From the NCBI GenBank assembly GCA_034509425.1, contig JAVTVJ010001200.1:248001-312000 (forward strand): a DNA stretch of 64,000 bases. Direction: 5' to 3'. Position numbers and translations under genes: made by a program. The stretch is from Eopsaltria australis (lineage: Eukaryota; Chordata; Aves; Passeriformes; Petroicidae). The notes under the pieces were generated by a model. The model was given only the letters and a program-made list of their open reading frames with translations. It was not told the origin of the DNA and searched no databases. How positions within the stretch are numbered: position 1 is the stretch's first letter; every line of letters starts with the position of its first letter. Below, one piece after another: positions 32,740 to 43,704 of this stretch.

Positions 32740-35700
32740 GGTATTCCCAGCTTGTGAGCAGTCTGGGGATGGATCCTGTGTGGATTCTGGCTCGCAGGAG
32801 TCTTGTCTTGCCACTAGTGGGAGCGTTGGGAGCTTCTCCTCCATCTCCTCACTGACCAGCAGCTTTTTTGGGACTTTTGGTGTCCTGTCAGATCCTCCTC
32901 ACAGTAGCTGCTGCCACGTCTTTCCTATATTTATTTTCATATTTGTTGGGAAAAACTCCACAATATTTATGGAAAGCCTCTTAGTCCAGCGTTATTAAGT
33001 TTTTAATTACCTATGCATGATACAATTTTATTTTTCCTTCTAAAAACTCGCTCTGTATTTTCTTATTAGCAGCAATTTCCCATCTCACAAGCCCTTGGGA
33101 AGCCGGGATCGTTGCTCACGAGGAAGCAGGGAAAAAATCTGTGTCTTTCTGGAGCTATTTTTGAAGCTGAGAGAGGAGGGGAGAACGCAGCCATCTGGCA
33201 AAGTATTCCTGCAAAACCTGGAAAGCCCGTTTTTTCCTTCAGAGCATCCCAGTGGCAAACTGGGATAAAGGGGCTGTACCTCTGACTGAGGCTAATTAAT
33301 AATTAATAGGGAATGGGAAGTGTTTGGTACAGGTGGAAGGAGCTGGTAACGATCTTCCTACATCCTTTCTGTGTTCTAATTCCCACCACGAAAATACAAG
33401 TGACACCTACACTGTTCAGAGAGTTGGATATTTTAGGGTGGCACGAAGTTGGGTTGGTTTGGGGTTTTTTTAGGATGCAGGAAGGGTGATGGAATCCTGA
33501 GACAGTTTTCTGCTCATTGCCTGACTGGGAGTGGTGTTTGTGTGATAATATCTGAATGGTTTTGATAGATCTATTGTATATTTATGTGTTTTTGTGTATT
33601 ACCTATATTTAGATAGAATTTGGGGTAGAAGTGTTGGGAAAGTTGTGGTGTTCTGGGTGATGAATGGAAGTGCCTGGCTTGCTGGCAGCTGGATTTGGGG
33701 TAGTACCCCCCCCCTTCCATCCTTCCTCCTGCTGGGGCTCATTTTTTGGGACTCTGCCTCCTTGCAGGGCTCTGATCCAGGACAGGATCCAGCCTGGAAT
33801 GCTGCTGCTGTGCTAACAATAATTGGGTTAAATTCCCAGTTAAAAGGCAGCTTGAAGCCCTGTGCTGGGCTGGGGGTGTGGAGCCATCCCGAGCTGCTGG
33901 CACCCCTCGTGCTCCCGTCCCTGCCACCCCTCTCCTTCCCTCCATTCCTCCGGAGCGGCGCATGGTCTATTTTTAAATCTTGCTGGGCTCTGTATTGCGG
34001 CATTTCTCTTCCTGAATTATTTATCAGGGATTGGAGCTGAATGGAGCGTGCTACGTTTTCCCTGCTCGGTGCTGCCCACGTGTCTGCCTTGAGCCATTGA
34101 CAGATTTGGTTCATGTCAAACCACGCCAGGCCCGGCTCGCAGAGGGGCTGGAGGGGTCCAGGGGTCACAGGCCAGGCCTGGACCCTCTGGATCTGCAGGT
34201 GTTTGATGCTGGGACAGACAGGGAGGGAGCAATTGCTGTGATGATACATCCACAGCTGAGCCAGGTTTGAATGGAAAGGCCCCTTTTTAAAATAGAAAGT
34301 GGAATTAAAATTCTTTGTACTGCCTGGAGAACGGTTCCAGCTCGGAAAGCGTCACCTCGACGCACGTGCCGAGGAAGACACGGAATCAGACTGCGGGCAT
34401 GGAGGACTTGGGAAGGTCCTTGAGTGGCCATGTGGCTCTGAGGTGTCTGTCCAAGTGTTCCGTGTCCTCGCTGATCCCTGCGCTCGGATGCTGGCGGGTA
34501 CCTGGCAGCACCTGACGTTGAGTCACAGCAGGCAGCCTCTCCATCTCCCGCTCTTCCCTGCAGTCCGCGTGCTCCTCGTGTCCTTGGAAGCAGATGCTGT
34601 CTGGAGCGTGGCTCTACCTGTGCATCCCAGTAATTAATTCTGGGAACGGCTGCTGCTGGATCCTGAGCAAGGTCAGGTCTATCCCAAAGAATATCTGTGA
34701 TCCATCTCCCTGAGGATTTTCCTCTCCTGAGGCTGACAGGAGTGAGACGTGAGCCTGTCCCAGATTTGGGGCTTTCCCCCTTTCCAAGGGGACAGGGAGT
34801 TCTCTGCTCTGCCTGGGAACATGGATGCATGGAATTCCCTTGGCAAAGCTCTTCGCCCTTTCCAGCCACTGTCTGTCTCCAGGAGATCCCAGTCCTGGCT
34901 GCTGCTGGGGACTGGCACCGGTGCCACCCCACAGATTTAGTGCCTGACTTTTCCCCCTTCCAGTGGACTTTATCCACTTCCTAATTGCCACATCTCCTCT
35001 CCATGGGAGCCGGGCTGGCAGACAGAGCCTGGGCTCATCCACACGTGTCTGCCAGGAAAGCAGGGAATGTCCTGTTGCTTTTCCCTTTGTTTCCTCCTCG
35101 CTGTGACTGTTGGGCACTGGCAGCTTCCCTGCCAGCCGGGAGCAATACCTGGAACTGCTGCATCTTTCCCGTCCCCGCTTTCCCTGACCCAGTTTCACCG
35201 TGTGGCTGCGATTCCAGAGCTGAGGGCTCTCGGTGGGAGAGGCAGGAGCTGCTCCATGGGGCTTTGTCCAGGCTGCTGGGGCTGATTCACTTGTCCTCCT
35301 CCTCCTCCTTCCAGCCAGGATTTGCTGTCTCCCATGTAAGGAGAGGGCTGCAGCTCAGGAAATCCTCTCACACTCACTGTGCTCCATGAGGATGAAACGC
35401 TGCCAGCTCGCAGTGATGGACAGGGATTTTGGGGAAGAGCTGGATGAGCCTGCAGGAGGCTGCACCTGCTCTGTCTGGGGCAGGTGCTCGTGTCCTGGGG
35501 CTGAAGGCTTTCACATTCCAAAATCTGCTGATCCACCTACCCAAGTGCCAGAGATCAGGTCTGCAGGCTCTCATGGAGCTGCTTTTCTTCCTCCTTTAAC
35601 TTCAGGCAGTGGGGCCTCTACAGAGGGTCCGAAGCTGCTGGGACGTTCTTTGAAAACTGAAATCTGGGAGAAGGGAAGAGCAGCATTCTGAGTTTTCTCC

Positions 35701-36190
35701 TTGTACAGCACCAATCCTGCCACTGCAGGGCTCCAGCACCCACCCTTGATGATCCTGAGGCTGCCTCTGAACCACAGGATGCTCCTTAGCAAAAGAAAGC
35801 TGTGGCTTCACTGGGTTTGGGCGAATTTGAAGGCTCTGTGTGGAGCAGTGATCCTCTGCCTCATCCTCTCAGTTCTTCACTTGCAAAGTATCTCCTGCAG
35901 CTGCGTCAGGGTTCAGAACTCCTCGTTTCACACTCCAGGGGCCTATTCCTGGGTGTCAGGAATGATCAGCCCCTAAAGTGATGAATTAAAAAGGGGGCAG
36001 AAGCTGGTGCTGAGCTGTTGGGCTGATCCATCCCTGGGTCCTGCTGGCGGGGCTGCCACAGGGCGTCACTCTGAGCACGCGCTGCGGCCACGGCTCCCGC
36101 GGCTCCTGCTGAGCAACCCCGGGGCTGCTGCAGCCGCAGCCGCTGCCTCTGGAGCTCCTGTGCAGCAGCAGAACCTGTGCTCAGCTGAAA
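32740..36190. other. R3HDM2: R3HDM2 intron 1, unique sequence
   Basis: AT-richer than the rest of the window, especially 32900-33650. No supported exon, RNA gene or repeat family recognised. Confidence 0.5.
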
Positions 36191-36199
36191 CTGCTCATC

Positions 36200-36840
36200 C
36201 TGCCTAGACTGAGCTCAGCCGAGGCCCCTCATCCTTAGACTGAGCTCAGCCGAGGCCCCTCATCCTCCTTAGACTCAATTCAGCCAAGGCCCCTTGTCCT
36301 CCTTAGACTGAGCTCAGATGAAGCCCCACATCCTCCTTAGGCTGAGCTCAACTGAAGCCCCTCGTCCTCTTTAGACTGAGCTCAGATGAAGCCCCTTCTC
36401 CTCCTTAGACTGAGCTCAGCTGAGGCACCTCCTCCTTAGACTGAGCTCAGATGAAGCCCCACATCCTCCTTAGACTGAGCTCAGATGAAGCCCCACATCC
36501 TCCTTAGACTGAGCTCAACTGAAGCCCCACATCCTCCTTAGACTGAGCTCAGATGAAGCCCCTCGTCCTCCTTAGACTGAACTCAGTGGAGGCCCCTTGT
36601 CCTCCTTAGACTGAGCTCAGATGAAGCCCCTCATCCTCCTCAGACTGAGCTCAGCTGAGACCCCTCGTCCTCCTTAGACTGAGCTCAGATGAAGCCCCAC
36701 ATCCTCCTTAGACTGAGCTCAGATGAAGCCCCTTCTCCTCCTTAGACTGAGCTCAGTGGAGGCCGCTCATCCTCCCTACACTGAGCTCAGTTGAAGCCCC
36801 ATCTCCGCCTTAGACTGAGCTCAGTTGCAGCCTCTCATCC
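36200..36840. repeat. 34-bp minisatellite with a palindromic core
   Basis: About 19 copies of a unit made of cctccttagactgagctcag followed by atgaagccccacat or close variants. Each unit holds the perfect 10-bp palindrome CTGAGCTCAG. Confidence 0.95.
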
Positions 36841-37447
36841 TCCCCACCCTGCTCAGACACTGGTGCCCATTCCTCAAAGAACCTGTGGGATCACGGTTTG
36901 GTTTTCTCGTCCAGGTACCTTCATTGTAAAAGTTCTTTGCAGAATTGAGAGGAAAAAGACTTGAAGTGGCAGAAATGGGAGACATAAAAGGAACTTGGAT
37001 CCTTTGGATCTGTCTTCCTTGCACCTTTTGATGGGAAAATCTTGTACAACATCACTGGAGCCTTTGTATTCCAAGGTGTGGGTTGATCAATTGAGGTCTT
37101 TGACAACACTGGAATAGCATTGCAGGTGATTTTTGTCTTCTTATCCCTCATAATTCCTTTCTCTCCCATTTTCCATCCATGGGATGTGGAGAGGAGCCTT
37201 CGTTGCAGTCTCTGCACTTGCAGAATCGCCAGGTCTGGGGTGGAAAACCCCTTTCTGGGGAAAATTTAAGTGAGATAAAGGTTTCAAACTGCTCTGGAGC
37301 CGTTCGCATTTCTTGTTTTGTGTCTCTCCATATTTAATCACCAATAAACGAGCAAGAAAAATAAATAACTGAATTGAAATTAAACCATTAACGAAGTGAC
37401 CCCTCAGAACAGTTCTGGCAGCAGTGACAAGAGCGGAGCAAGGCTGG

Positions 37448-37790
37448 CTGTGACCTACCTGGGCAGGTGTGGGGTGTTGTGCTGGGTGTTGTGACCTACC
37501 TGGGCAGGTGTGGGGTGTTGTGACCTACCTGGGCAGGTGTTGTGACCTACCTGGGCAGGTGTGGGGTGTTGTGCGGGGTGTTGTGACCTACCTGGGCAGG
37601 TGTGGGGTGTTGTGCTGGGTGTTGTGACCTACCTGGGCAGGTGTGGGGTGTTGTGCTGGGTGTTGTGACCTACCTGGGCAGGTGTGGGGTGTTGTGCTGG
37701 GTGTTGTGACCTACCTGGGCAGGTGTGGGGTGTTGTGCTGGGTGTTGTGACCTACCTGGGCAGGTGTGGGGTGTTGTGCTGGGTGTTGTC
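37448..37790. repeat. 41-bp minisatellite
   Basis: About eight copies (some internally deleted) of gtgacctacctgggcaggtg followed by tggggtgttgtgctgggtgtt. Confidence 0.95.
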
Positions 37791-37856
37791 CGTGCATGGG
37801 AATCCTTCTGGAGGCTGCTGATGCCTTGGGTGGTATCTGCTATCCCTGTTTTTGTG

Positions 37857-38462
37857 GGATCATGGAATATCCTGAGTTGGAAGGGATCCTGAAGGGTCAT
37901 TGATCCCCACCCCTGGCCCTGCACAGACACCCCAACAATCCCACCCTGTGCATCCCTGGGAGCCCTGTCCAAACACTCCTGGAGCTCTGGCAGCCTCAGG
38001 GCTGTGCCCATTCCCTGGGGAGCCTGGGCAGTGCCCAGCACCCTCTGAGGGAAAACCTTTTCCTGATATCCAACCTCACCCAGCTCCAGCCATTCCCTGG
38101 GTCCTGTCCTGGTCACAGAGGGCAGAGATTGGAGCTGCCCCTCATATGAAGCTGTAGCCCCTGAGGAGTCTCCTCCAGCTGAACAATCCAAGTGCCCTCA
38201 GCTCCTCCAGACCTTTCCCCATTCCTGTGTCCCTTCTTTGAACACTCTCCTGTATTTTAGATCTTTTTCATATTGTGGTGCCCAAACTGCCCCCAGGACT
38301 GGAGGTGAGGCTGCCCCAGCCCGGAGCAGAGTGGGACAATCCCCTCCCTCACTGTCCAGTGATGCCCCCAGGACCTGGTGACCCTCGTGGCTGCAGGACT
38401 CCCTGCTGACTCATATCCAACTCCCCATCCAGCAGGACCCCCAGGTCCCTTCCCGTGTGGCT
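37857..38462 (-). mobile_element. CR1 fragment, ~600 bp
   Basis: Antisense CR1 of the subfamily with ggaatatcctgagttggaag, cactcctggagctctggcag, aaccttttcctgatatccaa and cagcaggacccccaggtccc. Confidence 0.9.
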
Positions 38463-38559
38463 CCGGGGCTGGCAGGGGACGGATGCTGCGTCTTTAACGG
38501 CGTCTCGGGCTGCGCGGAGGCAGCTCCATTGAAGATTTGCAGGAGAGCAGGAGGGGGGT

Positions 38560-38816
38560 GTGGATGTGGCTATTGGCAGAGCTGTGCTGACATCCCTGGG
38601 AACAGCTGGGATCTGCTCCGCTGCCGAGCCGCTTGTCAGAGCCCCGAGCTCGCCGGAGCAGCCGCAAAGATCGCGAGCGTTTTATTCGGGAGAGCTGGCG
38701 GGGGCTCCCCGGGAGCGAGATTATCCTGGCAGAATTCCTCCTGAGCTGCTCGTGGCCATGGAGTCTCCGTTGAAATCGGGAAACAGCTGACGTGCTCAGA
38801 GTGCAGAACCACCACG
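38560..38816 (+). promoter_or_regulatory. R3HDM2: Candidate alternative first exon of R3HDM2
   Basis: A CpG-enriched stretch inside intron 1 ends at a consensus donor CCACG|GTGAGT (38817) and contains a TGACGTGC CRE-like site at about 38788. R3HDM2 is known to use several 5' exons in mammals; this is inference without transcript evidence. Confidence 0.3.
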
Positions 38817-38824
38817 GTGAGTTT

Positions 38825-41220
38825 ATTTTTAGAAGGAGGTTTTAATGATTTGGGGCTCGAGAAAAGAAAGATTGATCGGACTTTTCTTTTCCCCTCCCCG
38901 GTGCGAAACGCAGCGAAAATGCGGGCGAAGATTTCAGGGATGGGGACCTGGCAATGTCCCTCTCCCGTTGGGAAGCGCCAGGATTTCCGCTGCTGGATGG
39001 GGTTAATTTAAAATGGAGCTGGACTAAATGAAATACGTGGCTCTGGGATCCCAGGCAGCACTTTGGGAACGTGAGACGAGCTCTCCTCTTCCTCCTTTTG
39101 TGCTGCCGGGGATGCACCTACGGAGAGAGGGAATCCCCGGTCGGCATCCTGTGCTCTGCCATGTCATTAAGGAGTTCCCCTGACAGCATCATGGAATCTC
39201 CTTGTGCTCCAAGCATCTTGCAGTTTGCTCCTAGGTAGTTCCTGTTGTTTTGCAAAGATAGGATCTTTCCCGGTTCTTTTACTGGGTTATATTTTAATGG
39301 ATTTACTTGTTTGGGGCTGGCTAGTTGATGGGGAATGTTGGCTACCCAGTTGGCTGCGTGCCATGTGACGTTTTTGGGGTGGCTTATGCAATTTGGTGTT
39401 CCGTAGGACGGTGTTTGTGTTTTCACTGATACATTAACCCCATTTTTAAATGAATTTAAACCCCTCGCTGAGTCGGGTTTAGTGGAACCAGGAGGTTGGA
39501 TTGACTTCTCCCCTCCTCACCCATGTCCATCGTCCAGTTTTGCCTAACACCCAAGAAGTTACGCTCCCTTCATTCCAGATTTAGTGCTGGGAGCTGGTTT
39601 TTTTTGGGATTGAGGTGTGGTTATTGTACCTTGGGATCTCAGGATCTCTCTACCTGCTCCTCAGTCTCCTCAGACTTCACATTCAATCCCAGCTTCTACT
39701 GCTGGCAGCCCACAGATGAAGTTGAGTTTTTTCTTTGAATTATTATTTCCCCATTTTTTTCTATGTTTGGATCCATTTCTGGATCCCACCTGGAGAACAC
39801 TCAGTGCCTGCCATGTGATGAGTGGCTCTGTGTCCTCTGCCAGCGTGGGGAAAAGTGGGAACAGCAGCTGGAGAGCAGCAGGAGGGATACAGATAAAGTT
39901 CCTGCTTTTATGCCTTCCTCCAGTGGAGGTTTTCTGGGAGCTGAGATGCTTTGGGGCTGATAAACAAAGTTCGGAGCTGTGCTTTGCCAACCAGGTCAAG
40001 GCAAGGTGAGGGAATTCCTTGTTCCCTCATCCAGATTTTTAATGCTGATGCTCCTGCCTGGCACAGGCTCAGCACAGGAGCAGGTGCCAGCAGGAGAAGA
40101 GTTTTCCATGTTTTCCTGACTGGTACCTCTGGTGCAGGTGCCTCATTAGGGATGGGCTCAGAAGGAAGGGATTTTGCTTTGGGGTTCTCTGAAAAAAATC
40201 AGGAGCGTGTTGGTGGGAGCTGTCCCGGGGATTTCTGCTGGGCCATGGAAGGGTTAACAGAAATCCCTGCTCTGTGCTGTCCTATTGCATCCTGCCACTG
40301 TCAAAAGTAGGTGGATAAATCCTTGCTCGCTTTTCAGGAAACCCCTGTGGTGGACAGCCCTCATTAATTGTTGCTGGGAAACTGCTTTGACGTCACCGGA
40401 GCAGTTCCCTGCTCTTCGCATGAATACAGGAATAGCTCGTGATGAGGAAGTGGGAAGTGGTGTGAAAAATGGAGCAGGGAGCTCTGACAGGGGATTCTCA
40501 GCCTGGATTTCTTTCCTCTCTGCCTTAGTTCTGCCCAGGAACCCTCAGGAACTGTCCACAAACCTTCAGTGCTGCACCGAGAGCAGCGCTTCCTTCTCCA
40601 GGAAGCCCTTCTGTGGCACTGATGAGCCTTCACTTTTTAACTGTTTTGGGGTTGGAGTTTTTTTGGTGTTGGGTTTGGGTTTTTTCCTCCTCCAGATTTT
40701 GGAAATGAGGGGTGTGAAGGTTGTTGCTCAGCCTGAAGAAGCTCCCAAAATCAAAGGAAAAGAGAGCAGCAGGATCACTGTTTCCTTTCTTTTTAACATC
40801 AAACCAATAATGGCCCTTTTCCTACCCGAGAGAAGAGCAGGGCTGAGAGTGGCCCTTGGTGCTGGGAGCTCCAGGCTTGGACAACTTGGAATAAAAACTG
40901 TTTAATCCCAGTTTTCTTAGGGAAATATTCCTTAGGACCATTTAACTCCTGGGGTGTTTGTGCAGTAAGTTCCTTTCTCCCAGCGTTAACCTGGAAGTGG
41001 CATGGGATAATTGTAGCAGGAATTCTCTGTGTTTCCTTTTCCTCACATGGAAATCAGGTGGAAGCAAAGTTTCCCCATCCAGGTCAGAGTATTTAAGAGA
41101 TTTCCGTGCCCAGAAGTGCTGGGGAGCAGCAGAGAACAGCTGGGGCTGGGGCTCAGGTGTGCCCAGGTGGGACATGAGAGGGCTTGAAAGAGGAGGAAAG
41201 TGAAAGAAAGGACCTGAATA
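38825..41220. other. R3HDM2: R3HDM2 intron 1, unique sequence with one antisense open frame
   Basis: No repeat arrays. A non-repetitive minus-strand open frame at 39118-39480 is described separately. Confidence 0.45.
39118..39480 (-). pseudogene. Unidentified antisense open frame, possible retrogene or gene fragment
   Basis: A minus-strand reading frame of about 120 codons (ATG-initiated part 39118-39426) with ordinary, non-repetitive protein composition, e.g. NCISHPKNVTWHAANW and GELLNDMAEHRMPTGD. It stays open upstream of the first ATG. I do not recognise the family. It could be a processed-pseudogene fragment, an old retroelement piece or chance. Confidence 0.25.
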
Positions 41221-41225
41221 TGGAA

Positions 41226-41425
41226 TCATGGAATGGTTTGGATGGGAAGGGACCTTAAAGCTCATCTTGTTCCACCCCCCTTCTCTGGAGGGACACTTCC
41301 CACTGTACCAGGTCTGTCCAACCTGGCCTTGGACACTTCCAGGGATCCAGGGGCAACTCCAGCTTCCCTGGGCACCCTGTGCCAGGGCCTCCCCACCCTC
41401 ACAGGGAGGAATTTCTCCCTAAAAG
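41226..41425 (-). mobile_element. CR1 tail fragment
   Basis: atcatggaatggtttggatg, gaccttaaagctcatcttgt, cctggccttggacacttcca and ccctcacagggaggaatttc. Confidence 0.95.
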
Positions 41426-42299
41426 AAGAAATATCGATGTTTATAAAACTTTTATCCACCTTTATGTGCTTCCTGGGTATCACATGGAAATGATTTTGGA
41501 TCACACTCCTGGAATAGAGTGAGAACAAGTTGACGCCTCACCTGAATTTAGTCCTTGCCTTAATGGAGGGAGGTAACAAAATCTCCGAGTGTTTTATTCC
41601 CTCTGAAATGATGTTGTGTTTTGAGATGTTTTCCACAAGGAAATCTCCTGATTCTCCGGAATTCACTCGGACTCACCTGCATTTCCTGTCTCGTTGTTCA
41701 TATAAGGTTATTTCCCCCCTTTTCACCTGGAGTCAAACCCTGCCATCTGCATCATAATTTCAGAATTTGATGTCATGTGGGGGTGGAGATTAGGATTTCA
41801 AGCAATGACTAAGCACGGGGACTGTGCAGGCAGAGACGTCCGGCCTCCTGTGGGGAATCTTGCTGGGTTTTGTGGGAACTGTAAGGGGGGGGAGGAATTC
41901 AATCCCTCTCCAATTGATAATGAGAGAATTCAGGGGAGCTGGCTTTGAAATTGGAGTTTATGAGTGTTGCTGGTTTTGGAGTTTCTCACTGAACCAGGTG
42001 GGAGCTGTTACCCAGCTGGGAGCAGGAGGGAAGGGGAGTGAGCTCCAAAGTCTCTTTACCTGTCGGAATTCCAGCCGAGCCCGCAGACTTTTCCTGGGGT
42101 GCTGAGGCTGCCCCAGGCAGCCGTGCTGGAGCAGTTTGTTTTGCCTGAGTGGAGCCCAGCATGGAGCTGTTTCGGGACCCTTTGCTCATATTAACAAATC
42201 CTTCCATCCCATCCTCTTGTCGCACCCGGCAGCTCCCCCTGATTACCCGGATCATCCCAGCCGCTCCTTCCTGGCCGAGGAGGAGCTGCTGGGACGAAC

Positions 42300-42550
42300 C
42301 CTGGGCACGGAGAGGGCCCGGCAGAGCCCGAGGGGCTTCGTGCGTGGAGTCGCAGCCCCCTCCCCACCGCACCGCCTCCACTTTTCCCTGCGCGGAGCCT
42401 TTCCCGCAGCCTCGGCCGCGCCGGGGAGGGGGGACCTGAGTCACCCCCGCCCTGTTGCTCCTGGCGACAGGGCCCCGTTGCCATGGAGCTCGGCTCCCCA
42501 TTGGCTGCCGGGCAGCCAATCAGCGAATTGCTCGCCAGAGCATCACTGGT
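42300..42550. promoter_or_regulatory. Intronic CpG-rich element with CCAAT palindrome
   Basis: CpG-dense island inside R3HDM2 intron 1. At 42500-42520 a perfect inverted repeat of ATTGGCTGCC / GGCAGCCAAT with one central base places two CCAAT boxes back to back. Nearby ctggcgacag and cgttgccatgg are X-box-like half sites. Promoter or enhancer by composition only. Confidence 0.4.
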
Positions 42551-42649
42551 ACCCAGCGGGAGGGCGGTGATGGGTGGTGGGTGGTGGGTGGTGGGTGCTG
42601 CTGCCCCCCAAACGCCAGAGGGGAGCACTGGGGTGCTGGGGAAATCGTG

Positions 42650-42720
42650 GGGTGGTTTGGGCTGGGAGGGACCGTGAAGGACATCCTGTCCCATCCCTGC
42701 CAGGGGACACGGCCCTGTTG
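42650..42720 (-). mobile_element. Short CR1 terminal fragment
   Basis: ggtttgggctgggagggacc then gtgaaggacatcctgtccca matches the antisense CR1 3' end. Confidence 0.65.
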
Positions 42721-42912
42721 AATGGCCCTGTTGGATGTCCCATGGAGCAAGTGTGTGGGAGCCAAAGCAGAGCTGGTTGACAACTGAGGGAAGTGGAGGG
42801 GAGCGAGGCAGGAGTCTTGTTTTGGAAGGCATTCCAGGTGGGAATGCTGCCCTGGCACTGGTTCCCGTGGCCGTGGCTTGGGCAGGTGCTGGGAAGGTGG
42901 AGCCCACCTGGG

Positions 42913-43388
42913 ATTGTGGAATATCCCAATTTGTAAGGGACCCCAAGGATCCAACTCCTGCCCCTGCACAAACACCCCAGCAATCCCACCCTGTTTCCGA
43001 GAGCGTTTTCCAAACACTCCTGGAGCTCTGGCAGCCTCGGGGCCGTGCCCATTCCCTGGGGGGCTGTTCCAGTTCCCCACCACCCTCTGGGGGAAAACCT
43101 TTTCCTGATATCCAACCTAAACCGCCCCTGACACAGCTCCAGCCATTCCCTCGAGTTCTGGGTCACCAGAGAGCAGAGATTGGTGCTTCTGAGGAGGCTG
43201 CAGATTGGGATGAACAAGCCAAGTGCCCTCAGCTGCTCCTTGTATGGCCCTTTCTGACCCTTCCCTGTCTCCATGTCCATCTTTTGGATGCTCTCCAATA
43301 GATCCTTCTTATATTGTGGCACCCAAAACTGCCCCCACAGGACTCGAGGTGAGGCTGCCCCAGAGCACGATGATCTCCTCCTTCAGCA
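42913..43388 (-). mobile_element. CR1 fragment, ~475 bp
   Basis: Same subfamily as 37857-38462: cactcctggagctctggcag, aaccttttcctgatatccaa, tatattgtggcacccaaaac and gaggtgaggctgccccagagc. Confidence 0.9.
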
Positions 43389-43429
43389 CCTCCTTAACCC
43401 TAAAACTTGAGAGGGAGAGGCTGGGACAC

Positions 43430-43700
43430 CTCAGATCCTTCCATGCCCACCTCAAATCCCCTCATGCCCACCTCAAATCCCCTCATCTCCACCTCAGACC
43501 CCTCCATGCCCCCCTCAGATCGCTCCGTTCCCACTCCAGATCCCTCCATCCCCACCTCAAATCCCCTCATCCCCACCTCAAATCCCCTCATCCCCACCTC
43601 AAATCCCCTCATCCCCACCTCAAATCCCCTCATCCCCACCTCAGACCCCTCCATGCCCACCTCAGATCCTTCCATCCCCACCTCAGCTCCCTCCATCCCT
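43430..43700. repeat. 21-bp minisatellite
   Basis: About 13 copies of cacctcaaatcccctcatcc plus c; multiple of three, hence spurious 7-residue repeat frames. Confidence 0.95.
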
Positions 43701-43704
43701 CTGC

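Noticed and set aside
36200..37790. CRISPR-like regular repeats (34-bp and 41-bp units)
   Set aside because: Units are contiguous tandem minisatellites without unique spacers, in an avian intron.
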